A stretch of DNA of 64,000 nt, from positions 1-64,000 of the forward strand of contig QQUA01000003.1 of the NCBI GenBank assembly GCA_008501825.1, in the 5' to 3' direction. The position numbers and the translations under genes are program-made. The stretch comes from Planctomycetota bacterium (GTDB taxonomy: Bacteria > Planctomycetota > UBA1135). The notes beneath the pieces are model-generated. The model saw nothing but the letters and a program-made list of their open reading frames with translations. It did not search any database and was not told the DNA's origin. This document shows, in pieces, positions 51,443-60,568 of this stretch. The first letter of the stretch is position 1. Every line of letters begins with the position of its first letter.

Positions 51443-52575
51443 ATCTGGCCCAAAGTATTGGAGGTTTGGGCCTTAAAAAATCCTCCAAGTAAAGACATCT
51501 TCAGCCGTTAGCGGCTTGCTGCAGACTCCGGCGATCTGGGCCGGAGTCGGCACCTTCGGCTTCACCGTTACCGGCCGCACGTAATTGCGCCAAATCAGCC
51601 ACACCCAAAGGTGCCGGCGCAGCCAGGCGCACTGCTTCGACACCCCCCAATTGCGCCGCACCAGACGCGAGATCGAATCCCGCATCTGCGCCAAGGTGTG
51701 GTTGATCGGAAACAGCAAATTGCGGTTGTCGCGGCGGGTCTTCGACGACTCCCGCCGCCAGCGATACGACCGCTCGCCCTCGAACACTTTGGCCAGGACC
51801 GAGCCGTAGAGCTGCTTGCGGTCCGACTGCAACTCCAGGGCAACCTCCGGCGGCAGCGCCCGCTGCAGGATCTCGAAGCAGCGGGTCACCAGCTTGCGGG
51901 ATTCGGAGCGCCGCTTGCCGTACAACTTCTCCCGAGCTTGCTTCTTTTGCCGATATTTCGGCGTCAGCTTGCCACGACAAGGCAAGGTACCGGCGTCGAG
52001 ATGGACCACGAAGTAGTTCCGCCGATGGATCAAAACCGGCACGGTCAAGGGCTGTAAACGCCGATCGGACTCGAAAGTCTCCAGTTCGTCCAATTGGAAA
52101 GGCCCTTGAAAGCCGGCCCCTGCCGGTTGCCGAAGCTTGTCGGTGTGGAAGGCTTCGGCGTGGACGCCAAGCAGATGCAGGCGGTGGGCGATGGTCTTTC
52201 GATCCACCTTCAGTTTGCGGCCGCTTTGGCGCAGCGTGACCTTGCTGACGTTTTCCCAAAACACTTTCAGATGCAGGTCGGGGTAGCGCAGGCGATAGTC
52301 GAGGCGAAAGGTCTGGGTGGAAAAGGAGCGCTTGCAAACCAGGCACAAAAAGCGCTGCACCTTGGGATGGTGGCGGGTCCGGAAGAAGCCGCGGCGCTGG
52401 ATGTGCGGGCTGGCTTTGTCGTGCCGGCTCGGGCACCGGGGCCAGGGGCAATGGGAGGGCTGAAAAGCGGTCATGAGGCGCACCGAAAAAACTGCGGGTA
52501 CGCCTGGAAGACGGCTAGATCGGCCTGAGGTTACGCCGATTTTTTCGGCTTAACCTCCAATACTCTGGGCCAGTT
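51443..52575 (-). mobile_element. Unplaced insertion sequence, copy B (about 1.13 kb)
   Basis: Same organisation and nearly the same length as copy A. Read inwards, the left end is ATCTGGCCCAAAGTATTGG-AGGTT and the right end AACTGGCCCAGAGTATTGG-AGGTT. The left flank is TTGA, as for copy A, but the right flank (TCTG) does not match it, so the target duplication is decayed or absent. The transposase frame is intact. The ends match copy A at most positions even though the proteins have diverged, which supports a real element family. Confidence 0.78.
51473..52474 (-). CDS. Zinc-ribbon DDE-type transposase of unplaced IS family, copy B
   Basis: A 333-residue paralogue of the protein at 31902-32921. 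The zinc-ribbon cysteines (CPWPRCPSR, CLVCKRSFST), FQLDELETFE, LPCRGKLTPK, LQSDRKQLYGSVL and FPINHTLAQMRDSISRLVRRNW are all kept. ATG at 52474 is chosen because it aligns with the start of copy A (AFQPSHCPW against RFQPPHCPW). As in copy A, Asn replaces the Glu that IS1-type enzymes have before the R..L.RL.R block. The gene is intact. Confidence 0.8.
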   Translation of the reverse strand: MTAFQPSHCPWPRCPSRHDKASPHIQRRGFFRTRHHPKVQRFLCLVCKRSFSTQTFRLDYRLRYPDLHLKVFWENVSKVTLRQSGRKLKVDRKTIAHRLHLLGVHAEAFHTDKLRQPAGAGFQGPFQLDELETFESDRRLQPLTVPVLIHRRNYFVVHLDAGTLPCRGKLTPKYRQKKQAREKLYGKRRSESRKLVTRCFEILQRALPPEVALELQSDRKQLYGSVLAKVFEGERSYRWRRESSKTRRDNRNLLFPINHTLAQMRDSISRLVRRNWGVSKQCAWLRRHLWVWLIWRNYVRPVTVKPKVPTPAQIAGVCSKPLTAEDVFTWRIF

Positions 52576-52817
52576 TCTGAAAATGCCGCCAGGTTCGAAA
52601 ACCTGACGGCGGGGGATGACGGACAGCCGCTGGACAGGGGACCCGGGAAAAGGGTGATCCCCGTGGAGTGCCGTGCGCCGTTCCGCTTGGCGGGAATTTC
52701 CATCCCTGCTCGGCGGACTCGTTCCCGGTCAAGTCTACCACCCAAGGCAAGCTCCGCTGCCGGAAGCCGCCGAAACCGGGCTGGGGAGCTGATCGAGTGG
52801 CGGGTATTCTGCCTGCC

Positions 52818-53240
52818 ATGAGCAGCCGACCCTCCCGGGAAATTGAAAGCTTTGACAATCCTCGGCCGGAACAAAGCTACATGGTGGAAAGCATCACGCC
52901 GGAATTTACCTGCGTTTGCCCCAAAACCGGCCAGCCCGATTTCGCCACCTTGCGCATTCGCTATGTTCCTGGACCGAGCTGCTTTGAATTGAAATCTCTG
53001 AAGCTCTATCTATGGTCTTTTCGTGACGAAGGTCACTTTCACGAGGACGTGACCAATCGCATTCTTGCCGACTTAGTCGCTGCCCTGGATCCGAAATGGA
53101 TGGAAGTGCGAGGTGAATTCAACGTCCGCGGCGGCCTGGCCACCACCGTAACCGCCCGCCACGGCCAGCTTCCGCTGGAATTGAAAGGAGTGGCCCCAGC
53201 GGTTTGGCCGGGACCAACTCTTTCCAATCGAGAACTATGA
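52818..53240 (+). CDS. queF: NADPH-dependent 7-cyano-7-deazaguanine reductase, short (unimodular) type
   Basis: A 140-residue QueF. The catalytic Cys and the substrate-binding Glu region are visible in [14 protein letters not shown] and [22 protein letters not shown], with the NADPH-binding motif L-K-x-Y-x-x-S-F-R. The terminal [10 protein letters not shown] segment is typical. It reduces preQ0 to preQ1 for queuosine synthesis. ATG at 52818 is chosen because the conserved N-terminus ([14 protein letters not shown]) begins there. The other queuosine genes are not in the window. Confidence 0.93.
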   Translation: MSSRPSREIESFDNPRPEQSYMVESITPEFTCVCPKTGQPDFATLRIRYVPGPSCFELKSLKLYLWSFRDEGHFHEDVTNRILADLVAALDPKWMEVRGEFNVRGGLATTVTARHGQLPLELKGVAPAVWPGPTLSNREL

Positions 53241-53254
53241 AAGGGGTGAGTTTC

Positions 53255-54943
53255 TTAGGGAAGGAACGTCAGAGGCTTGGCCACCGAAATGCTTTGCAGC
53301 ACGCTGTCGCCGGAGAAAAGATTGGCGGAATAACAAATCGCCGCGAGGTAAACCGTTCGGCCGATCAGGGGCGAAGTGGCTCCCGGCAGGAAGTGGACCG
53401 AAACCATGGCGTCGCCGTTGCCGTTTAACGAGCCGCTGCCGTTTTGAACTGCTCCTGGATAACGGCCGGCCAAAGTTTGCTGGTAGAGGCCGTCCGCCGT
53501 TAAGGGAACCAGATAACCGTTCAGCAAGGTCGGGCCTGTGCCCCCGGCGGAGGCCAATATGGCGTAAAAAAGGTCCGGCCAGTAAACCCGTTCCGCTGGA
53601 AAATCCAAATCGTATTGAATCGTGCCTCCGGTGGCGGCCGAAACCGTTTCCGAACTTGCTTCGATGAACGGGCGGAAAGACATCAGGTATACCGCTCCTT
53701 TGTAAAGGGTGCCGGTATCGGAAACCAGGTAATTGAGACGACCATCCTGATTGAAATCGCCAAGCCCGACGATGGTTTCACCCAATTTGAAAAAGGTTTC
53801 GCCGGTACCCTCGGCATCTTGAGAAAAGAGACGGTAGCCGGTATCGCCAGAAAGAAGATGGACGCGGCCATTGAACTGGTTGCTTCCTACCAAAAGGTCG
53901 TCCTTGCCGTCACCGTTGACGTCGCCGGCAGTGTCCAAGGCCGTGCCGAGAGAATTGAAGTCCTCCCGTCCATAGACTTTATAAATCAACTGGCCGCTGG
54001 CGCCGGAAAAAACACTGACCGAACCTTGCCAGGAGCCGCTTCCTTGAGCATCGGCCCAAGCGGCGACGGCGCAATCCGGCACTCCGTCCCCGTCGGCGTC
54101 CCCGGCGGATCCGACTCTTTCCCCAAACCGTTGTTCCGGTTGATCCCCATCCCAGCGATAGATCAGTTGTCCGTTGTTTCCAGAGTAAAGGTAGGCGGAA
54201 CCAGCTCGTTGCAAACCATTAGGATGGGTCCAAATGGCTCCGGTTAAAACATCGCTGGCGCCGTCTCCATTGACGTCACCGACATTGGCTACGGACATGC
54301 CCAGATATGCCAATTGGCTTTCTCCTGCATGTTGCCAAAGTAGGCTCAAGTCGGCGCCTGAATACAACATGACCGAGCCGTTATTGCCAAAGCCGTTGGA
54401 ATCGGCGCTGGAAGCGCCCACGGCGAGATCGGAAATGCCGTCTCCGTTAACGTCGCCCATGTCGGCCAAGGCCCAGTGCAAGGCTTGGGTCCCGGGGGGA
54501 GTTTGAATCTCTTGCAGGAAAGCGCCGTCAGCGCCGGAGAAAACCCGCAGTTTTCCGTCAAAGCCTTCTCCAGTACCGGCGACCAATTCAGGAATGCCGT
54601 CCTGATTCTGATCTGCCAAAGGGGCCAGGCCGGTACCAAATTTGTCACCAGAAGCATTTCCGCTAATGACGAACAGAGTGGCACCCGTGGCACCGGAATA
54701 GACGTAGATCAAACCTCCCTGGTTGATGATGATTCCCTCATGATAAGGTGCACTGATGGCAATTTCGGGGACTTGATCACCATCCAAATCACCAAGTTTG
54801 GCGATGGCCGTACCGAAACTGTCAAATTCGTCGTCCCCCAAAAATCGCAACTCGGTGTCGAAACCACCGCCTGCGTTTTGGCCGCGAATGGCTGTACCGG
54901 GGAATGCGGCAAGAAGGCAAAGGAGGAGCAGTTTTGAGTTCAT
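53255..54943 (-). CDS. Secreted FG-GAP protein, tandem paralogue 1 (562 aa)
   Basis: Signal peptide (LLLLCLLAAFPGTAIRG) and then AGGGFDTELRFLGDDEFDSFG, a start shared with the next two genes. Seven FG-GAP blades carry Ca-binding loops (GDLDGDQVPEI, ADQNQDGIPEL, GDVNGDGISDL, GDADGDGVPDC). The last 130 residues are a lineage-style beta domain (GGTIQYDLDFPAERVYWPDLFYAIL, GPTLLNGYLVPLTADGLYQQTL). It is the last of three tandem copies and is convergent with queF, 14 bp away. An adhesin-like or surface scaffold role is inferred from the propeller. Confidence 0.82.
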   Translation of the reverse strand: MNSKLLLLCLLAAFPGTAIRGQNAGGGFDTELRFLGDDEFDSFGTAIAKLGDLDGDQVPEIAISAPYHEGIIINQGGLIYVYSGATGATLFVISGNASGDKFGTGLAPLADQNQDGIPELVAGTGEGFDGKLRVFSGADGAFLQEIQTPPGTQALHWALADMGDVNGDGISDLAVGASSADSNGFGNNGSVMLYSGADLSLLWQHAGESQLAYLGMSVANVGDVNGDGASDVLTGAIWTHPNGLQRAGSAYLYSGNNGQLIYRWDGDQPEQRFGERVGSAGDADGDGVPDCAVAAWADAQGSGSWQGSVSVFSGASGQLIYKVYGREDFNSLGTALDTAGDVNGDGKDDLLVGSNQFNGRVHLLSGDTGYRLFSQDAEGTGETFFKLGETIVGLGDFNQDGRLNYLVSDTGTLYKGAVYLMSFRPFIEASSETVSAATGGTIQYDLDFPAERVYWPDLFYAILASAGGTGPTLLNGYLVPLTADGLYQQTLAGRYPGAVQNGSGSLNGNGDAMVSVHFLPGATSPLIGRTVYLAAICYSANLFSGDSVLQSISVAKPLTFLP

Positions 54944-55030
54944 GATGTTTTCACTTGCTGGGGTATGACTGCTAGTCCCGAGCGAAGAAAGAACCCTCCC
55001 TCTTTTTTTGAACTGCGAGTCAACGATGGT

Positions 55031-56716
55031 TTACGGCAAGACCGTCAGCGAAACTGCTCTGGAAACTCCGTGAACTAAATGGGTCCCAGGAGCGGATTCA
55101 AAGCTGATGGCGGCTAGATAAATGGATTGGTGAATCCAGGGGCTTGCTGCGCCTGGAGGAATTTGCAAGGTGACGGTGGCCTTTCCCTCAGAGTCCAAGA
55201 TTCCGGCTCCATCTTGGACGAAAGCCGGATAGTGACCGGCCAGAGTTTCCTGAAACAAAAAATCGGCGGTCAAAGGGACTCCGTAGCCGGATATCAGGGT
55301 CGGTCCTGACCCGGATCCCGATGCGAGGAGGGCGTACGAAAGATCGGGAGATATCGCCCATTCCGCCGGAAAGTCGAGTTCGTATCGGATGAGATCACCG
55401 GTTGCAGCCGAGAAGGATTGGGTATCGGTGTGAATGAAGGGGGCAAAGGACATGAGATAAATCGATCCATTAGAGTCCGCACCGGGATCGGAGGTGAGGT
55501 AGTTCAGATTCCCGTCGCCGTTAAAATCGCCTAGGCCGATAATTTCCGATCCCAATTTGGCAGTGGAAGAACCGGAAATTCTTTCCGGTTCTTGAGTGAA
55601 CAAGCGAATTCCGCTGCTTCCCGAATAAAGGTGAAGACGGCCTTTGAATTCCCAACTGGACACCAGGAGATCGTCTTTTCCGTCCAAGTCGACGTCTCCT
55701 GCAGTTGCCAAGGAATTTCCCAAAAGGACGCTGTTTTCTTGACCGTAAACCTTGCAAAGCAAGCGGCCGTCGACTCCGGAGTAGATGCTGAACGAGCCTT
55801 GATTGATTCCCGTTCCATAGGCGTCCGATTTTGCTCCCACCGCACAATCGGGAATGCCGTCGCCGTCGGCATCTCCGGCGGAGGCCACGGCGCTTCCGAA
55901 ATCTTGATGGGGGCGATCCCCGTCCCAACGGTACAAAAGTTGACCGTCGATTCCGGAATAGAGAAATGCGGAACCGGAACCGTATCCACCCGGAGGTCTG
56001 GCGCCGGTCGCCCCGGACAGGACTTCGTCGAATCCGTCGCCGTTCACGTCGCCGACGGAGGCAACCGAAGAACCCAGTGCGGCGTGTTTGATGTCCCCCT
56101 TTTGTTGCCACAGGACGTTCAGGGTTGCCCCGGAGATCACCAAAACCGCTCCGTTGCCGGTCAGTCCGTTGGAGTCGGCATTCGATCTTCCAAGAATGCA
56201 ATCGGAAACTCCATCTCCGTCTAAATCGGCGATGGAAGCCATGGATCTCGCCGTTCCTTGGGCGTATACCGGGAGTTGCAACACTTCCAAAAACGTTCCG
56301 TCGGCTCCGGAAAATATTTGCATTTCCCCAGTGTATTCATCGTTGGTGGATACCAGAATCTCGGGTATTCCGTCGCCGTTTCGATCCTCCATGGCCAGAA
56401 GTTCCAAACCGAATTGATCCCAATAGTCGGTTCCTGTGATTTGCCATAGGAGCAAACCGGTGGCTCCCGAATAAGCTTCTACCGTACCAACGTCTTCCAC
56501 CGTGCCAGTATCGAAGCTCGGATCGCCGATGACGTAATCCGGAACCTGGTCCCCGTTCAGATCGCCGGCCACGATCATGGAGAAGCCGAAAAGGACGTGC
56601 TCATCCCGGCCGGTGATTTTCATCATCGTTTGAAACCCTCCACCTGCGGTCTGGCTCAGCGCTTGGGGAGGAAACAGGAGAAACGATCCTAAGGCCAAGA
56701 TGAGGAGTCTGGTCAT
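55031..56716 (-). CDS. Secreted FG-GAP protein, tandem paralogue 2 (561 aa)
   Basis: Middle member of the tandem set, with the same layout. ATG at 56716 begins a signal peptide (MTRLLILALGSFLLFPPQALS) followed by TAGGGFQTMMKITGRDEHVLFG. The frame is open upstream to 56887 without signal character. Seven FG-GAP blades (GDLNGDQVPDY, EDRNGDGIPEI, GDVNGDGFDEV, GDADGDGIPDC) precede the shared C-terminal domain (PDLSYALLASGSGSGPTLISG). It differs from its neighbours throughout, so the duplication is not recent. Confidence 0.82.
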   Translation of the reverse strand: MTRLLILALGSFLLFPPQALSQTAGGGFQTMMKITGRDEHVLFGFSMIVAGDLNGDQVPDYVIGDPSFDTGTVEDVGTVEAYSGATGLLLWQITGTDYWDQFGLELLAMEDRNGDGIPEILVSTNDEYTGEMQIFSGADGTFLEVLQLPVYAQGTARSMASIADLDGDGVSDCILGRSNADSNGLTGNGAVLVISGATLNVLWQQKGDIKHAALGSSVASVGDVNGDGFDEVLSGATGARPPGGYGSGSAFLYSGIDGQLLYRWDGDRPHQDFGSAVASAGDADGDGIPDCAVGAKSDAYGTGINQGSFSIYSGVDGRLLCKVYGQENSVLLGNSLATAGDVDLDGKDDLLVSSWEFKGRLHLYSGSSGIRLFTQEPERISGSSTAKLGSEIIGLGDFNGDGNLNYLTSDPGADSNGSIYLMSFAPFIHTDTQSFSAATGDLIRYELDFPAEWAISPDLSYALLASGSGSGPTLISGYGVPLTADFLFQETLAGHYPAFVQDGAGILDSEGKATVTLQIPPGAASPWIHQSIYLAAISFESAPGTHLVHGVSRAVSLTVLP

Positions 56717-56782
56717 GGGTCCAATGCTGGTTAGAGAGATCGGTTGGATGGATGGGATGGACGCATAAAGAAACCAGGCCCG

Positions 56783-56806
56783 AAGGGGGAGGCAATCCTC
56801 CCCCTT
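56783..56806. terminator. Symmetric 10-bp hairpin between FG-GAP paralogues 2 and 3
   Basis: AAGGGGGAGG-CAAT-CCTCCCCCTT is a perfect 10-bp stem, followed by TTTT on the plus strand. It lies 24 bp downstream of the stop of the 561-residue gene at 56830 (minus strand). The T-run faces the plus direction, so for the minus transcript it is a hairpin without a strong U-tract. Confidence 0.6.
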
Positions 56807-56829
56807 TTTTCGCCGATTTCGATTTTCCT

Positions 56830-58515
56830 CTAAGGCAAGATGGTCAGCGTTACTGGTCGCGAGACACCGTGAAATACCGTCACCCAAGGGGCGTATTCAT
56901 AGCTGACCGCGGCGAGATGGAAGGTTTGATTGATTAGGCCGGAGGCCGCTCCCGGCGGGAAACTTAAGGTGACCACCGCGTTGCCGTCGGCGTCCAAAGC
57001 ACCGGCTCCATTTTGCACCACGGCGGGATATTGCCCGGCCAAAGTCTGGCTGTACAAAGCATCTGGAGTCAAGGGAATCCAATATCCGGCCAATAAGGTC
57101 GGGCCTTGACCGGCGCCGGAAGCCAACAGGGCATAAAACAGATCAGGGTAGAGGTGCCAATCCCCTGGGAAATCCAAATCATATTGCACGGTGCCGCCAC
57201 TGGCCGCCGACAAGGTATGGGTGCTTGCCTGAATGAAGGGTCGAAAGGACATCAAATAAGCGGCTCCCTTGTACTCTACGCCCGGATCGGAGGTGAAGTA
57301 ATTCAGGTTGCCATCCCCGTTGAAATCTCCTAATCCGACAATTTCCACTCCTAAATCTTGATAGGAAGAACCGTAAGTGCTCTCCGGTTCTTGGCTGAAC
57401 AAGCGGTAACCGCTGTCTCCCGAGTAAAGATGGACGCGGCCGTTGAACTCCGCGCTGGCCATCCATAAGTCGTCTTTTCCATCCTGGTCCACATCTCCGG
57501 CGCAAGCCAAAGCAATTCCCAGATCGGCAAAGTCTTCGCTGCCGAAGACTTTATAGATCAATTGACCGTCGGCTCCGGAATAAACGCTGACCGAACCTTG
57601 CCAGGAGCCACCCCCTTGAGCGTCGGCCAAAGCGGTTACCGCGCAATCCAAGACTCCGTCGCCGTTGGCATCCCCGGCCGAGGAAACGACTTCACCAAAG
57701 CGCTGGTCCTGCATCGTTCCATCCCAGCGATAGAGGATTTGGCCATCCGTTCCCGAATACAGGAAAGCGGAACCAGCTCTGGAAATTCCATTGGGTTCCG
57801 CCCACAAGGCTCCTCCCAGAACGTCTTCATAGCCATCACCGTTTACGTCGCCGGCGTTGGCTACCGACGTACCTAAATAGGCGGTATCCACGTCGCCTTC
57901 CTGTTGCCAAAGAACCGCCAGCGACGCGCCGGAAACGACCAAAACGGCGCCGTTGTTGTTCAAGCCATTGGAGTCAGCGCCTGAGCTGCCAACCACGAGA
58001 TCGGAAACACCATCGCCGTTGACGTCGGCGAGAGTCGCCAATTCACGGATTCGTCCATGAGCGCTTCCCGGTAACAAAATCTCGTCCAAGAAACTGCCGT
58101 CCATTCCGGACAGAATCCTCAGCTTGCCGTCGGGCGCTTCCCCGGTGGCGACTAAAACTTCCGGGACGCCATCGCCGTTGCGGTCGTCCATAGGGGCCAT
58201 AGCCAATCCGAAATCGTCGTTATAGGCGCTTCCGGAAATTTCCCAGAGAAGGTCGCCGCCGGCACCAGAATAGACCCGAACAATGCCGACGTCCTGGGTG
58301 GTCCCGGAGTCATATCCTGGGCCGCCGACCGCCAACTCGGCGATTTGGTCGCCGTCTAAATCTTCTAGGGCGGCCAGGGAAAGGCCGAATAGATCGTACG
58401 AATTGTCACCAAGGAATTTCATTTCCCTTTCAAAGCCGCCTCCTGCCGTTTGGGCGTTCAGGAGCGGACAGAGCAGGGTAAGTAGGAAACCAAGAACCAG
58501 AGCTTTTGCGGGCAT
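56830..58515 (-). CDS. Secreted FG-GAP protein, tandem paralogue 3 (561 aa)
   Basis: Most upstream member of the tandem set. Signal peptide (LGFLLTLLCPLLNA) then TAGGGFEREMKFLGDNSYDLFG. Seven FG-GAP blades (EDLDGDQIAEL, DDRNGDGVPEV, ADVNGDGVSDL, GDVNGDGYEDV, GDANGDGVLDC) are followed by the shared C-terminal beta domain (GGTVQYDLDFPGDWHLYPDLFYALL). It is closer to paralogue 1 than to paralogue 2 at the C-terminus by eye. Paralogues 2 and 3 are separated by a 114-bp gap with a hairpin, so they may be transcribed separately. Confidence 0.82.
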   Translation of the reverse strand: MPAKALVLGFLLTLLCPLLNAQTAGGGFEREMKFLGDNSYDLFGLSLAALEDLDGDQIAELAVGGPGYDSGTTQDVGIVRVYSGAGGDLLWEISGSAYNDDFGLAMAPMDDRNGDGVPEVLVATGEAPDGKLRILSGMDGSFLDEILLPGSAHGRIRELATLADVNGDGVSDLVVGSSGADSNGLNNNGAVLVVSGASLAVLWQQEGDVDTAYLGTSVANAGDVNGDGYEDVLGGALWAEPNGISRAGSAFLYSGTDGQILYRWDGTMQDQRFGEVVSSAGDANGDGVLDCAVTALADAQGGGSWQGSVSVYSGADGQLIYKVFGSEDFADLGIALACAGDVDQDGKDDLWMASAEFNGRVHLYSGDSGYRLFSQEPESTYGSSYQDLGVEIVGLGDFNGDGNLNYFTSDPGVEYKGAAYLMSFRPFIQASTHTLSAASGGTVQYDLDFPGDWHLYPDLFYALLASGAGQGPTLLAGYWIPLTPDALYSQTLAGQYPAVVQNGAGALDADGNAVVTLSFPPGAASGLINQTFHLAAVSYEYAPWVTVFHGVSRPVTLTILP

Positions 58516-58535
58516 GACGGGAACGGGGGGATGAG

Positions 58536-58556
58536 AAGGATGGGATTGCCATCCTT
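58536..58556 (-). terminator. Hairpin upstream of FG-GAP paralogue 3
   Basis: AAGGATGG and CCATCCTT (8 bp) around a 5-base loop lie between the stop of the HEAT-like gene at 58597 and the FG-GAP start at 58515, both on the minus strand. The tail is CTCATC, without a T-run, so terminator strength is uncertain. Confidence 0.5.
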
Positions 58557-58596
58557 AAGTCCCCTCCGTCGGGGCCATCCTCCATCATTTTTCCGT

Positions 58597-59853
58597 TTAT
58601 TCAGAAATGGCATGGCTGAATCCATTTGAAAATGGGAGCGATTCCCGATTCAAGATGGCCAGAGCTTGCGATGCAAAATACTGCTGCGTGGCCATTGAAG
58701 TTTGAACCAAGAATCGAGAGATTTCCGGAATGGTTTCTCTTTGGCCACTAAAGGCGAGGGCAAGAGCGAAAATCCCTTTTCGCTCCGGTTGCGCCCGGCG
58801 AAAGGCTTGAGTCAAAGAAATTCGAAGGTCTTTGGGTGGGATTCGAGCTTGCCATAAGCAACGCTCGGCGATCATGCCCAAGGCCAGAGCAGCTTCTTCT
58901 CGTTCGCCGGCGGTACCCGTTTTCAGTTTGCTTTGAAAGAATTGGCAGCTCTCGTCCCGTCGGCCGTCGATGCCTTCCGGGACCTGACTGAGTTCAACCA
59001 AGGCCAAAGCCGCCGCCCATCGTGCCTTCTTCGGTTTCAATGGCTTCCATTCCGATTCCAGGATCTCGATGACTCGGGCCCGGCGGCGGGGGAAGTGATG
59101 AATGAGCTCGGGCAAGAAACCGTAGCTCTGTTGGTGAAAAAAGCTGCTTTCATCCCAACTCTCTAAACAGCGGAGGAGATGGCGGAAGGCCCCGTCCGCC
59201 TTGGAGGTGTTGGATGGATTGCGCTGAAGCAGATCCATTAAAAAAAGGGCTGCCTGAGTTTTCCCCTCGGGACTGATCCGGCCGCTCCACAAGGCTTTTC
59301 TGCCCCGAGCCAGCCAACGGTCGGAAGGCTCGAGTTGCAACTGCTGTAAACCGTCCCACCCGGTGGCTTCGGCAACGGCAGAAACTCGTCCAAAGGATTT
59401 CAATTGCTGCCAAAGAACTTCTCCGGCCGCTTCTTGGAGTGCCGGTTCCCGCCAGAGAATGGCGAATTGAGCCTGTTCCAAAGCTCGACGGAAGGCAACC
59501 GGGGATGCCTGAATCAAATGAGCGGCAAGAGGCGGAACCTCCGACCCGGCAAGCCAAGACCGGGAGGTGGGCAGAGCTTCTCGCGGCCAAAAGGGATTCC
59601 GATTCCACAGCGGAACCGGCCAAGGGAGAGGCCAGTTTGGATTCCCCTTCGATCCGTCGAGGCGGGGGCCGACCTTATGCCACCAAAGGAGCCATTCGGC
59701 TTCTTCGCAAGGCCGCCTTTGCTTAGGCGCCGGCGGTGTGCAATGGCGAAAGCTGGGCTTGGCTTCTTCTTGAGGCGGGGAAGTCGAAACCAGGGCCACA
59801 GAAATCAGAAGGGACGAAGCCAGGGAACCGGTCATCGTCCATGCAAGATTCAA
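58597..59853 (-). CDS. Secreted helical-repeat (HEAT-like) protein of unknown function
   Basis: A 418-residue protein with an N-terminal signal (MTGSLASSLLISVALVS, from the second Met at 59835; the first is at 59853). The body is rich in Trp and alanine-rich helices that look like HEAT-type pairs (KKARWAAALALVELSQVPEG, GEREEAALALGMIAERCLW, MATQQYFASQALAILN). No catalytic motif was recognised. It lies upstream of the FG-GAP set on the same strand, with an 81-bp gap containing a hairpin. Confidence 0.65.
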   Translation of the reverse strand: MNLAWTMTGSLASSLLISVALVSTSPPQEEAKPSFRHCTPPAPKQRRPCEEAEWLLWWHKVGPRLDGSKGNPNWPLPWPVPLWNRNPFWPREALPTSRSWLAGSEVPPLAAHLIQASPVAFRRALEQAQFAILWREPALQEAAGEVLWQQLKSFGRVSAVAEATGWDGLQQLQLEPSDRWLARGRKALWSGRISPEGKTQAALFLMDLLQRNPSNTSKADGAFRHLLRCLESWDESSFFHQQSYGFLPELIHHFPRRRARVIEILESEWKPLKPKKARWAAALALVELSQVPEGIDGRRDESCQFFQSKLKTGTAGEREEAALALGMIAERCLWQARIPPKDLRISLTQAFRRAQPERKGIFALALAFSGQRETIPEISRFLVQTSMATQQYFASQALAILNRESLPFSNGFSHAISE

Positions 59854-59920
59854 TTCTCGTGCCGCTATGGACGGCGCCGAAGCCGCTGAGATCGGTTACC
59901 GAATGGAAACCGAATCGAAG

Positions 59921-60568
59921 CTACTTCACTCCTCGCTGGGCGAAAACCACCCGGTGGCCGCTTCCGATGCGAAACAGCATCGGATCCGCCAGGATGCGGA
60001 AGCCGGCTTGTTCCAAGGTTTCCCTTACTTGATGCCGCGCCAAAGTATTTTTCGGTTTCTTGCGCCCTCGCCGGACTTGCCTTTGGCGCAGGCGGTTTTT
60101 CAGGCTGGCTGCATCGAAATAGGTAAAGATCAGATAGCGGCTACTGATTCGACTCATTTCCCGAAGGTGTTGCAGCCGATGTTCCGGGGTGACCAAGTGA
60201 TGATTAAGCCGAATGCTGAAAGCCAATTCCACCCCGCCGTCAGCGATCGGAAGTTGAGTTCCGGAAGCGCGGATTCTTCCCCAAACTGGCAGCTTGGCGA
60301 ACCTTTCCCGGCCCATCGCAAGCATGCTTCCGCTGTAGTCGGATTGCACCACCCGTTCGGAACGGCTGGCTAACAAAGGCAAATATCGGCCCCAGCCGCA
60401 AGGCAAATCCAAGGCGCTTTGCAAGGTACCCATTTGGGCGAAGAAGCCTTCCAGCAAGCGCCGTTCTCGGCGATCGCTGAATTTGCGATGGAGCTTCTGA
60501 TACTCCTCCAGGTACTCTTGAGCACCTTCGGGGGAGTGGTATTCAGCAAGACGGCGCGCTTCGGTCAT
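59921..60568 (-). CDS. SAM-dependent methyltransferase (class I)
   Basis: A 215-residue protein with motif I in ALDLPCGWGRYLPLLA (residues about 52-67), an acidic residue after VVQSDYSGSML, and a post-I region SFSIRLNHHL (near FSIRLNHH). This is the UbiE/COQ5-type methyltransferase layout. It overlaps the kinase homologue by 4 bp (ATGA) as the last gene of an envelope-related operon, so the acceptor may be a lipid or glycan (inference from neighbours). Confidence 0.8.
   Translation of the reverse strand: MTEARRLAEYHSPEGAQEYLEEYQKLHRKFSDRRERRLLEGFFAQMGTLQSALDLPCGWGRYLPLLASRSERVVQSDYSGSMLAMGRERFAKLPVWGRIRASGTQLPIADGGVELAFSIRLNHHLVTPEHRLQHLREMSRISSRYLIFTYFDAASLKNRLRQRQVRRGRKKPKNTLARHQVRETLEQAGFRILADPMLFRIGSGHRVVFAQRGVK

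Noticed and set aside
52580..52817. PreQ1 riboswitch upstream of queF
   Set aside because: No preQ1 aptamer-like stem followed by an A-rich tail was found by eye; the stretch is GC-rich with no recognisable aptamer.
49163..58515. Repeated GACGTCAACGG-like units resembling an array
   Set aside because: They are the coding sequence of FG-GAP calcium loops, are irregularly spaced and lie in frame, so they are not a CRISPR or other DNA repeat array.
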